A stretch of DNA of 42,617 nucleotides, from positions 1 to 42,617 of the forward strand of contig ONFG01000009.1 of NCBI GenBank assembly GCA_900317025.1. Reading direction: 5' to 3'. Both the position numbers and the translations under genes were made by a program. Source of the DNA: an uncultured Eubacteriales bacterium (lineage in GTDB: Bacteria > Bacillota > Clostridia > Oscillospirales > Acutalibacteraceae). This document shows, one piece after another, positions 8,653-16,327 of this stretch (the first letter of the stretch is position 1; each line of letters opens with the position of its first letter). The notes below the pieces were generated by a model, which saw only the letters and a list, made by a program, of their open reading frames with translations, ran no database searches and was not told where the DNA came from.

Positions 8653-8690
8653 AAGCAAGCCGTTTTTGATAAGCGGCTTGCTTTTCTTTT
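8653..8690 (+). terminator. Intrinsic terminator
   Basis: A perfect 10-bp stem (AAGCAAGCCG at 8653-8662, CGGCTTGCTT at 8674-8683) is followed by TTCTTTT, just downstream of the tRNA-like fragment. Confidence 0.75.
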
Positions 8691-8859
8691 GCTCGAAAAT
8701 AGGCTGTGGCGACTGTACCCCAAGGGCATTTCCTACGGCTTCGCCTTCGGGCACCCGGCGACTACTGACCGAAAAATTTTATCCAACATTTTTGATGGTG
8801 TATAATAAAACTTGACACAATCCAGACAACCGAAGTATAGTAAAAGAAAAAGGAAAGGG

Positions 8860-9110
8860 TCAAAAAAGGGAACAGGAGAACAGTATGATGAGGATTTAAG
8901 AAGCAGGCGATCAAGCTCGCAAGATAGGTCGGGAACACAGCCGCATCGGAGGAACTTGGAATTCCGAAAGGAACACCGGGAACATGGATGCATAAGGCAA
9001 GATTACGGTTAGGAATAGCTTATACTGTCGTGCTATGGAGGTAACCAGAACTGCATTCTACGACTATCTTGAGCGTAAAAACAAGCCATGGAAATATCAG
9101 ATTCTCACGT
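8860..9110 (+). pseudogene. IS3-family transposase remnant (OrfA and start of OrfB)
   Basis: Read across frames, 8880-9005 gives the HTH part of an IS3 OrfA: AIKLAR, then an ELGIPKGT...TWMHKARL segment, broken by at least one frameshift and a stop. From ~9035 a fragment TRTAFYDYLERKNKPWKYQ resembles the beginning of IS3 OrfB. The DDE catalytic core is missing, so the element is dead. It sits between the pPIWI-RE operon and a truncated jetA, evidence of past insertion and deletion here. Confidence 0.6.
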
Positions 9111-9320
9111 ACGAAATGGTGGAGGTGCTTCTTAATTTGCGGGTGTCCGGGACTCTCATAAACCTCTTGGTATCAATACAGCAAAAATCGATTCCACTTA
9201 AAACCTCCCCCCTTGCTTTATTATCTTTTGTATGATATTATGATGTTGTCAGAATTGCGGAATAATTAATCCAAAACCGTACAATGGGTCAAAAACTACT
9301 ATGTCAAAGGGATGGTTATC

Positions 9321-10130
9321 ATGAATGTTTTTAATATCATTCCCGCTAATTTCTTTTCTGTGCTTGTCTCTCAGAACCGCGAGATATATGTCGATGTATT
9401 GATGAATCTGTATGAGCTTTTTGAAGAGGAGATAAACATCAGGCTGAAAGCGTTTCTTGCTGAGATCGAACTGATCCTTGAAAACAGAGAATACGTTGTT
9501 GAAGACTCAGACGAAGCAGAGGAAACGGATAGCTCGTCAATTCGCGGGAAAGCCCGCATTATCGAACGCAGGCTCGAAAAAACGGGCTGGATAGACAGGG
9601 AATTTCTTGACGGCTCGTTTACGGAGATCATCACTCCGAAGCCCTACGCCATAAACGTTATGCGTATGCTGAAAGACCTGACGGCAGAGCGAACGGCAGA
9701 GTACAATTCTCTCGTCTTTTCCACATACTCCGCGCTGAATCAGGCATACATCGATAACCGCGACAGAATGTATGAGGCGCTGATAATTGCGCGCAATAAT
9801 ACCGAAAAGCGCGACTACGAGCTGAGATCCTTTTATCACAATATCAGAAGCTATCTGAATGTGATACGCGAAAACATGGATGTCGATCTGCTTTTGAAAA
9901 ATTATTTTGAAGAGTACAAAAAGCTTGCCGATCGCGTTTATCACCCTGTCAAAACAATGGATTCCGGCGAGCTTGAACGGTACCGCGGGCTTGCACAGCC
10001 ATTCGACAAGGAATACGGTGAAAAGCTGAAAAAGCTTTTACTCAGCGAGCTTCTTTCAGACTGCCGGGAATGCATTGAGTTTATGCTGAATGAAGAGATA
10101 AAGCTTGAGCAGGAAGCTATGCTTACTTAG
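9321..10130 (+). CDS. jetA: Truncated orphan Wadjet JetA
   Basis: The N-terminus (MNVFNIIPANFFSVLVSQNR) and the later blocks GWIDREFLDGSF, AINVMRMLKDLT, YSALNQAY and RVYHPVKTMDS follow the JetA family of the Wadjet defence system, an SMC-like MukF/kleisin-type subunit. Wadjet (JetABCD) is known to extrude and cleave closed circular plasmid DNA. Full JetA proteins are about 450-500 residues; this one has 269 and, after the YHPVKT block, ends in a short helical tail that may be the far C-terminus joined by deletion. No jetB, jetC or jetD is in the window, so it is probably a non-functional relic. ATG at 9321 fits the family N-terminus better than 9312. Confidence 0.68.
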   Translation: MNVFNIIPANFFSVLVSQNREIYVDVLMNLYELFEEEINIRLKAFLAEIELILENREYVVEDSDEAEETDSSSIRGKARIIERRLEKTGWIDREFLDGSFTEIITPKPYAINVMRMLKDLTAERTAEYNSLVFSTYSALNQAYIDNRDRMYEALIIARNNTEKRDYELRSFYHNIRSYLNVIRENMDVDLLLKNYFEEYKKLADRVYHPVKTMDSGELERYRGLAQPFDKEYGEKLKKLLLSELLSDCRECIEFMLNEEIKLEQEAMLT

Positions 10131-10208
10131 AGTTTTGGTAAGGTGCCTGACCTGATCATCAGTTTTCATAAACTTATAGCTCCGAGTAAATCCTATATTC
10201 CAAAAGCG

Positions 10209-10320
10209 GGCATACCGATAATCTAATTCGGTATGCCTGTTGTATTTATACGTCTTTTCTCTTGTCGTCTGCCGATCTGTTTTCAAGCTCCTGAACAAGC
10301 TCACCGAGTACGATGATGGC
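10209..10320 (-). pseudogene. Integrase-tail remnant (inverted repeat copy B)
   Basis: On the minus strand this reads VLGELVQELENRS...KRKDV and a stop, then a GCATACCGA...TCGGTATGC hairpin (10211-10237). It matches the 3' end of the recombinase at 318-428. Upstream of the VLGEL codons the similarity ceases, so only the last ~21 codons and the terminator survive. It marks the right edge of the accessory island and suggests recombination or replacement between elements with related integrases. Confidence 0.72.
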
Positions 10321-10715
10321 TTTACGCTTGACGAGAACATCGGCGCCGCGAGCGACTTTGACGGAACATACAAATATATAAAGGACTGTCCAGGCGAGGT
10401 GTACACGGTAAAAGAAAGCCCTATGTGCTTATCATTAAACTGAGCAGCGGCGGCACGGTCGCACTTGCAAAAGCAGGACAGCTTATTGTGAACGGTACTC
10501 CGTACTGTTCTACTATGCTTGACACAAATGCTTACCCTGCGGACAGATTTCTCGGTCATGTATCGGACTTTGAGACAGTCAATGTGCCGTACTTCAATTA
10601 TGAGATCGAGCTTTCGCCGAATGACAAGGTATATACTGTAGCCGATAAGGATATGGAAACACTGTGTATCAAGCAGGAAAACGGTAATGTAGTGATATTT
10701 GTTAGTATGTGGTAA
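10321..10715 (+). pseudogene. Frameshifted gene fragment of unknown function
   Basis: Two frames read as one protein: ...GFTLDENIGAASDFDGTYKY...VYTVKESP, then a shift near 10422, then VLIIKLSSGGTVALAKAG... ending VVIFVSMW. The 5' end abuts the integrase remnant and has no start codon of its own. The product is not recognised. Its own terminator follows, so this was the 3' part of a real gene truncated by the island boundary. Confidence 0.5.
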
Positions 10716-10735
10716 TAGAATCGTATTTGATATTG

Positions 10736-10780
10736 AGCAGTCTTTGGACGGTAAAACGCCGTGCAAGGACTGCTTTTTTC
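10736..10780 (+). terminator. Intrinsic terminator
   Basis: An 11-bp stem (AGCAGTCTTTG / CAAGGACTGCT) with an inner ACGG/CCGT pair is followed by TTTTTT, 20 nt after the frameshifted gene fragment. Confidence 0.75.
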
Positions 10781-11536
10781 ACACGAATTCGGGCGGTATC
10801 GGTCTGCCCCGATCGTCTTTTTCTACTTCCTCTTGAGCGGGCTGCACACGCTCCCGCGCCTGTCAATTCCGAGCAATGGCTTTCAAGTTCATTATCGGTT
10901 GACCGTTCTTCCGCAAATGGCAGATCTCACAATAAGAGAGCCTTTACGCTCTCGGCTGTGAGAACGCAAAGACTCTTTGATGGATCATCAGTGGGTCATT
11001 TCGGCTCACTGTCAAGTGCTTTCACTATTAATAACAACTTGTCGTCTGTTCGGGGAATGATTTTAAAAAATTTTGAAACCAGTCAGTCTCCGCTCCGGGA
11101 TCATAAAGGTTATTTCAAACAGCAAAAACAGCCTTAAAAGAATTGATCGCTCGATTACGAGCTGCCACGATATGCTCCGCCGTCTCTCGCTGTCTACATT
11201 ATATCAAAAGATGCGATATTTGGCGATATCACTGCTTTTTGAGACTGTAATTTTTACCCTTAATAACCCGCCGTGGGTTTATCATGTGCTTACGGGCATA
11301 TAAAAAAAGCCTCGAATGTACTGAATAAACGATACAGATTGCACAAATATTTGCTCCGATTTTTTCATAACAAAGGTGAGAGAAATGGATGATCCATTCG
11401 TCTAATAAATGAACGGTAATGCAGTATGTTTAAGCGGGCGGCGTTCAGGTTCGGTACGGATAGGGATAAAGATATCAGTCTGTAGATCAGTAGGCAATTC
11501 AGCACAGCTTATACATTTGATAAAGGAGGATCGATT
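10781..11536. other. Non-coding stretch
   Basis: About 750 nt lack a credible gene; open frames here have no family features or good ribosome sites. A small GAGAGC/GCTCTC hairpin lies near 10937. The promoter of the next gene must lie here, but I cannot fix it. Confidence 0.4.
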
Positions 11537-13093
11537 ATGAGAAGGATCAGATTTTTTTCATTGCTTATCGCAGCGGCAATGATAACAGCAAGTAATGTAT
11601 CCATTCCTGCTTTCACACAGGGAACAGCCGCACCGGACTCGGACAGCGGCAATAATCCAAGCGAATTGCAGGCTGAATTCGGAGATCCGAGTTGTGTCGA
11701 TGATCTTTGCCGCTTCGATGGAAGCGATAGGCTTCCGGCTGCTGTCGGTATGACCGATACGGAGGATGAAACGGCTGCCGAAAATGAAGCTCGGCGCAGC
11801 ATATGCGACCTGAAGATATACATCGACGGCGAGCTTGACCATTCTATCACAAGAGTATACGAATATCAGGGCTATGAGATAAAGCCCTGTACAGATATAT
11901 TTGACGGCAATGAGGAACTTGTACCGGATAAGGATTACACCGTTGCCTACAGCCGCAATAACGAGCCGGGAACAGCGCATATGACGATAACCGGAAAAGA
12001 TAAGTACAAGGACGTTTATGAGTATTCCTTCGAGATCAAAAAATACGAGGATATCGTGAGGTTCAATGCCGCGAAGGAAACGCCCGATTTCTACGATATT
12101 TATACCGATAACGGCGTGGATCTGGCAAGACCGTACGCAGGCTCGTTCGATACAATGGATACATCTGACGGATACGAGTTCCAGTCTAACGACAACGGCA
12201 CCGTTGATTTTATCGGTGCAAAGGGCGGGATCTGGTATCTGAAGATACCGGCAATGTTTAAGAGCGGCTGGTACTATGACCGCCCGGATTTTACTATGGA
12301 GATTCGCGCCGGATCGCTAAGGAATAACGAAGCGGCACAGGCCGTCGATATCCCGAACACGGTAGTCACTATCGGCGGCGAAGCGTTCAGAGGCATGAAG
12401 TCGGTAAAGAGGATCTATGTGCCTGTTTCTGTCAAGAGAATAGGAGAAGATGCGTTCGCCGAGCTTCCCGAGAGCTTCAGGATGGTATGCTGCAAAGGCT
12501 CCTATGCGGAGGAATACGCAAAGGCGAACGATATCCCGTATGTATACCCCGGGGACGACGACTTTGACAAGCAGGCGCTCGAAAAGGCGCAGCCCGACAT
12601 AAGGGATCTGACGATACTGATCGACGGACTTGTTTTCTCATCCTTTGACACGGCGCTCAATTATGAGTACACGGGCAGGGAGATCACCCCGCCGGTCGTT
12701 ATAAAGGACGGCGATAAAACGCTCACGCCCGACGTTGACTACACGCTCTGCTATATAAACAACAAGGACATCGGCAAGGCGAGGGTGGTCGCAGAGGGTA
12801 AGGATAACTACAAAGGCCGTTGTGTCTTTTACTTCTACATTAAGGATCACGCCGATATCATGCCGTATGACCCCGTAATGGGCGACATTGACGGCGACAA
12901 TTCCGTTACGGCAAACGACGCGCTTATCGCGCTTCGCGCAAGCCTGGGATTTGAAGAGCTGACGCAGGATCAGATCACTCAGGCTGACCTTGACGGCGAT
13001 CTGGAAATAACGAGTGCAGACGCGCTTGCAATACTCAGGCGCAGCATAGGAATCAAGGCCGATAACAACGTTGGCAATCCTGTAAAAACATGA
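11537..13093 (+). CDS. Secreted protein with LRR_5 unit and type I dockerin
   Basis: The 518-residue product begins with a signal peptide (~28 residues, hydrophobic LLIAAAMITASNV). Two copies of a ~80-residue Ig-like unit follow (about 88-165 and 350-440), each with the pattern YEY.G.EI.P, DYT and a closing GKD.Y.. strand. Between them is one BspA-type LRR unit (TVVTIGGEAFRGMKSVKRIY). The C-terminus is a dockerin with two calcium loops, GDIDGDNSVTANDALIAL and ADLDGDLEITSADALAIL. Dockerins bind cohesins on cellulosome-like scaffoldins or the cell surface; here no catalytic domain is seen, so a binding or structural role is likely (inference). ATG at 11537 has AAAGGAGG 8 nt upstream. A terminator follows directly. 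Confidence 0.85.
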   Translation: MRRIRFFSLLIAAAMITASNVSIPAFTQGTAAPDSDSGNNPSELQAEFGDPSCVDDLCRFDGSDRLPAAVGMTDTEDETAAENEARRSICDLKIYIDGELDHSITRVYEYQGYEIKPCTDIFDGNEELVPDKDYTVAYSRNNEPGTAHMTITGKDKYKDVYEYSFEIKKYEDIVRFNAAKETPDFYDIYTDNGVDLARPYAGSFDTMDTSDGYEFQSNDNGTVDFIGAKGGIWYLKIPAMFKSGWYYDRPDFTMEIRAGSLRNNEAAQAVDIPNTVVTIGGEAFRGMKSVKRIYVPVSVKRIGEDAFAELPESFRMVCCKGSYAEEYAKANDIPYVYPGDDDFDKQALEKAQPDIRDLTILIDGLVFSSFDTALNYEYTGREITPPVVIKDGDKTLTPDVDYTLCYINNKDIGKARVVAEGKDNYKGRCVFYFYIKDHADIMPYDPVMGDIDGDNSVTANDALIALRASLGFEELTQDQITQADLDGDLEITSADALAILRRSIGIKADNNVGNPVKT

Positions 13094-13099
13094 CTATGA

Positions 13100-13128
13100 A
13101 AAATACCGAGGGGGTCCCTCGGTATTTT
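13100..13128 (+). terminator. Intrinsic terminator of the dockerin gene
   Basis: A perfect 13-bp stem (AAAATACCGAGGG / CCCTCGGTATTTT) with a 3-nt loop begins 6 nt after the stop codon. Confidence 0.85.
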
Positions 13129-13143
13129 CTTGTGCAGCAGCAG

Positions 13144-13196
13144 AATCTGCCCGCTCCTGACAAGCCGTAAAAACGGCGCGGAGAGGGCAGATTTTT
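13144..13196 (+). ncRNA. Long nested hairpin with U-tract
   Basis: Three stacked stems are visible: AATCTGCCC (13144-13152) with GGGCAGATT (13185-13193), CTCC (13154-13157) with GGAG (13180-13183), and GCCG (13164-13167) with CGGC (13174-13177). The element ends in TTTTT. It could be a second terminator or the 3' end of a small RNA. It lies only 15 nt after the preceding terminator. Confidence 0.5.
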
Positions 13197-13383
13197 GCAG
13201 AGAAGAAGGAGTTCGGGACAGTGGATCTTTACTTCTTATGTATAGGATCATATTGATCGGGCGGTTGAGCAAACGCGGGCATTACCGTCTGATACTAAAC
13301 TCAATTAAAAGCTTTTTATAGCGCCGCAGGCGCGTTTGAGTTTGTTTATAACGCTGATTACCGCCGCACATTCAACTTGTTAC

Positions 13384-13643
13384 TCTCACAGCTTATAGGG
13401 AATGCGGCTGTGAGATCGCCCCACTGAAGGGTGCGGTACCTTGCAGGAGCGGATCGGACCGGGCGCTGCTGATATATGGGAGAAGGATGGGTATCTCATA
13501 AAACCTCAAGAAGGATATGGGTATTGATCTACCGGCAGCGCTGCGATCCGATCTGTTAAAAGGGACCGCACAAGATCGGTCGATGATAGTGATAAGCTGA
13601 TGAATCGGTGAGCCGTCTAAGCTCACCGTGCAGTCTTGTGCGG
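13384..13643 (+). ncRNA. Candidate structured RNA, ~260 nt, unassigned family
   Basis: Consecutive paired elements fill a region with no gene. P1 is TCTCACAGC (13384-13392) with GCTGTGAGA (13407-13415). P2 is CGCCCC/GGG-T-GCG with loop ACTGAA (13417-13435). P3 is CGGATCGGA (13450-13458) with TCCGATCTG (13547-13555), extended by GCGCTGC (13463-13469) with GCAGCGC (13535-13541). P4 is CCGCACAAGA (13566-13575) with TCTTGTGCGG (13634-13643), enclosing P5, CGGTGAGC (13606-13613) with GCTCACCG (13621-13628). Pairings of 8-10 bp in this density are unlikely by chance. The strand is uncertain because G-U pairs are few. A further hairpin lies upstream at 13297-13343. Confidence 0.5.
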
Positions 13644-13734
13644 CTATATTTATGATAATTCTCCGTCCGTCTCCGGTCAACCGCATATTCGATTTTAAAA
13701 ATATTTTGTTCAAAAATAAAAATCATTTGGGCAC

Positions 13735-13884
13735 TTGCCGACCCGAAGGCGCAGGCTGCCGCCGTACTTCCAGCGCTGCCACTACTCGTTCTGGATAAAC
13801 ATTGCGCAGACGAAGGAGATAAGTCAGAAACGCTTCATGGAAACGCGTGAGGCGTACATCAGGTATCTAACGAAGAAGATATAA
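13735..13884 (+). pseudogene. Possible gene remnant
   Basis: A short frame ends at 13884 with protein-like content (YFQRCHYSFWINIAQ, then KRFMETREAYIRYLTKKI). There is no good start or ribosome site, and stops lie just upstream. It may be the 3' end of a gene whose 5' part was lost. The product is not recognised. Confidence 0.3.
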
Positions 13885-13906
13885 CTATTGAAATGAGGTA
13901 TGAAAG

Positions 13907-14293
13907 TTGACGATCACCAAAGCCGATCTTCTCGGGCAATTCAACATAGTCGTCCCGCTGTATTTCTATGCGTTCTACTTTCAGCAGCTCGATATGCTGA
14001 GATACGGTACCATAACGACGCGGCTTCTGATAGACGCGGCAATGATAGCGAAATTTCTTATAGTCGAAAAGGCACTGGGAGTACCGACCGAGAACCCGAT
14101 CGTCTCCGGCATAGGTATACTTATCATGGCGCTGGCGGTAGTCTTTCCGGAAATAGGCAGCTACAAAAAGAGGTTTTTTTACCGTGTGGAGCCTCGCGTG
14201 TATGTTTTTGTCTCTGCGCCTTCTTCCTTGCTTGCAAAAAGATCCTCTATAAAGTATGGTATAATTATAGTGCCAAATTTTTACGCAATTTAA
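13907..14293 (+). CDS. Small hydrophobic membrane protein, unknown
   Basis: The 128-residue product has two or three membrane-type segments (VVPLYFYAFYF, LLIDAAMIAKFLI, GIGILIMALAVVF). A weak resemblance to PsiE-type small membrane proteins can be imagined, but I do not assign it. The TTG start follows ATGAGGT by about 9 nt; an ATG seven bases earlier opens a different, less protein-like frame. After residue ~95 the composition changes, so the true C-terminus may have been altered by a frameshift. Confidence 0.4.
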   Translation: MTITKADLLGQFNIVVPLYFYAFYFQQLDMLRYGTITTRLLIDAAMIAKFLIVEKALGVPTENPIVSGIGILIMALAVVFPEIGSYKKRFFYRVEPRVYVFVSAPSSLLAKRSSIKYGIIIVPNFYAI

Positions 14294-14493
14294 TATTCAC
14301 TTATCTATGCGGTTATGTATAATTGTAACCGCTCCGGATTTTTGCATACTTTTGAAGCTGAATGCAAATAACATATCTGATTTGTGTATGATAAAAGCAC
14401 AAGTTCCTTCAGATGTGTTTTTGCAATTTGGTTAGATAAGTGTTGCGAAAATTGCGTAATTGTTTGGCGACAATCGGAGCTTTGTGTTTTTTG

Positions 14494-14523
14494 GCGCATG
14501 ACTTCGGTTGTGCGCTTTTTTTA
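14494..14523 (+). terminator. UUCG-capped terminator/attenuator upstream of the LRR gene
   Basis: A 9-bp stem (GCGCATGAC / GTTGTGCGC) is closed by a TTCG loop and followed by seven or more T's, only ~25 nt before the start codon of the LRR gene. It either ends upstream transcription or attenuates the LRR gene. Confidence 0.65.
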
Positions 14524-14548
14524 TTACCATTTTTTAGGAGGAAATCTG

Positions 14549-16327
14549 ATGAAACGAAAAATTCTTGCGCTGCTGCTTGCCGCAACAATGGCAGTATCAA
14601 CAAGATCTGTGCTTTCGGCAGGCGCTGCGCAAACCTCATCCGAAGGCTCACAGGCGACGAGCACCGAAAAAAGCGGCGACAGGTTATCCCACGGGGATTA
14701 TGAGTATGAGGTGCTTGATGACGGTACGGTATCAATAGAGGAATACATAGGAAGCGAAACCGAGATAACGATACCGGACAAGATAGATGGAAAAACCGTA
14801 ACGAAGATAGGAGATCAGGCGTTTATATATCGACGTTCGATCACCGGCGTGATTATTCCCGATTCGGTCACAGAGATCGAGTGGCGGGCTTTTGAAGACT
14901 GCGATTCGCTTGCAAGCGTAAAGCTCGGCAAATCGCTGCAGGAAATTGGGTTCAGAGCTTTTAACGGCTGCGAAGCATTGACAAATATTGAGATTCCAAA
15001 ATCTTTATCAAAAATGTATTATAATTCCTTTAATGATTGCGTGTCGCTTGAAAGCTTTATTGTCGATAAGGACAATAATTATTTCTCTTCTGTTGACGGC
15101 GTGCTGTATAACAAGGATAAGACAACGCTTATCAGATGTCCGCAGACAAAGAAGAGTATCTCTGTGATTGATTCTGTAACGAAGATCGACGAAGGCGCTT
15201 GTTATGGGTGTGAATCTCTTGAAAATATTCTGCTCCCCGATAAATTAACAGAGATCGGCAAAGACGCCTTTAATAGTTGTCAGTCTCTTGAAGAAATTCA
15301 CATTCCCGAGTCGGTTGCGGAGGTCGGACACAGAGTTTTTTTCGGAACTGCGTGGCTGGATAACTATCCCGACGACCTTGTGATCGTAGGAGACGGTGTC
15401 CTCTATAAGTGCAGGGACGATGCAGAAGGCGAGATCACGATCCCGAAAACAGTTAAAAAGATCGTCGATGAAGCTTTTTACAGGTGTACTGCACTTGAAA
15501 GCATTACGATTCCCGATTCGGTAACGAAAATAGGCTTCGGTGCTTTTTCGGGCTGCTCGGCACTTAAAAGCCTCATTATTCCGGATTCCGTGACAACGCT
15601 TGACTATGAACTCACTGAAGATGGAATATTGACCGATTGTACATCGCTTGTAAGTGTGACCATAGGCAACTCGGTAACGACAATTCCGCCCTGCACCTTT
15701 GGTAACTGCACATCGCTCAAAAACGTTACGCTAGGAAATTCGGTCGGCGAGATAAAAGAAATAGCTTTTTACGACTGTACCTCGCTCGAAAGCATTACAC
15801 TCCCTAACTCGGTGACATCGATCGGTACCCGTGCGTTTGAAGATTGTACTTCACTTAAAAGCGTATACATTCCCGATTCGGTGACATTGATCGGGGAGGA
15901 GGCGTTTTTCGGCTGCACTTCGCTTGCAAACGTAATCGGCGGCGCAGGCGTAAGTACAATATACGACAACTCGTTTGCTGGTACACCCGTTTATGAGAAC
16001 CCAAGCGGCGATTTTATCATTGCAGGCGATATTCTCGTGGAGTATCGCGGAAGTGAGGAAAATGTAACGATACCTGAGGGTGTAAAAAGCATTCCTATGT
16101 ACTTCAAAAAAGATTCACCGAACAGCTACAGCGGAGGTGGAAGCGGTCTTACAGTGAATGATGATCTGAAGCTGAGAAGCGTTATACTGCCTGAATCCCT
16201 GAAAACGATAGGTAAATATGCCTTTGCGTACTGTTACTCTCTCGGAGATATAACGATCCCCGACTCCGTAACACTTATTGAAGAGGACGCATTTAGCGGT
16301 TTCCGAAGCAGGATATTCTGCACGTAA
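14549..16327 (+). CDS. BspA-like LRR surface protein, N-terminal part of a split gene
   Basis: This frame gives 592 residues starting at ATG 14549, which has TAGGAGG 7 nt upstream. A signal peptide (KILALLLAATMAVS) precedes tandem LRR_5 units of ~23 residues with the pattern A(F).(G/D)C(T/S)SL.(S/N)(I/V).(I/L)P(D/N)SVT.IG. These folds mediate adhesion or carbohydrate/protein binding in gut and oral bacteria. The stop at 16325-16327 interrupts the sequence just before a GSCAEEYAKNN segment that normally caps such repeats, and the same frame continues to 17497. If translated alone the product lacks the dockerin and would be secreted but unanchored. Confidence 0.82.
   Translation: MKRKILALLLAATMAVSTRSVLSAGAAQTSSEGSQATSTEKSGDRLSHGDYEYEVLDDGTVSIEEYIGSETEITIPDKIDGKTVTKIGDQAFIYRRSITGVIIPDSVTEIEWRAFEDCDSLASVKLGKSLQEIGFRAFNGCEALTNIEIPKSLSKMYYNSFNDCVSLESFIVDKDNNYFSSVDGVLYNKDKTTLIRCPQTKKSISVIDSVTKIDEGACYGCESLENILLPDKLTEIGKDAFNSCQSLEEIHIPESVAEVGHRVFFGTAWLDNYPDDLVIVGDGVLYKCRDDAEGEITIPKTVKKIVDEAFYRCTALESITIPDSVTKIGFGAFSGCSALKSLIIPDSVTTLDYELTEDGILTDCTSLVSVTIGNSVTTIPPCTFGNCTSLKNVTLGNSVGEIKEIAFYDCTSLESITLPNSVTSIGTRAFEDCTSLKSVYIPDSVTLIGEEAFFGCTSLANVIGGAGVSTIYDNSFAGTPVYENPSGDFIIAGDILVEYRGSEENVTIPEGVKSIPMYFKKDSPNSYSGGGSGLTVNDDLKLRSVILPESLKTIGKYAFAYCYSLGDITIPDSVTLIEEDAFSGFRSRIFCT

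Noticed and set aside
10056-10766. 236-aa minus-strand open frame
   Set aside because: It spans the antisense of jetA, the integrase remnant and the frameshifted gene, has no domain or ribosome site, and is explained by those features.
10709-11137. 142-aa plus-strand open frame
   Set aside because: It begins inside a terminator region, has no ribosome site and a composition rich in Ser/Arg; not supported.
13393-13713. 106-aa minus-strand open frame
   Set aside because: It overlaps the helices of the candidate structured RNA, lacks a ribosome site and has no protein-like pattern.
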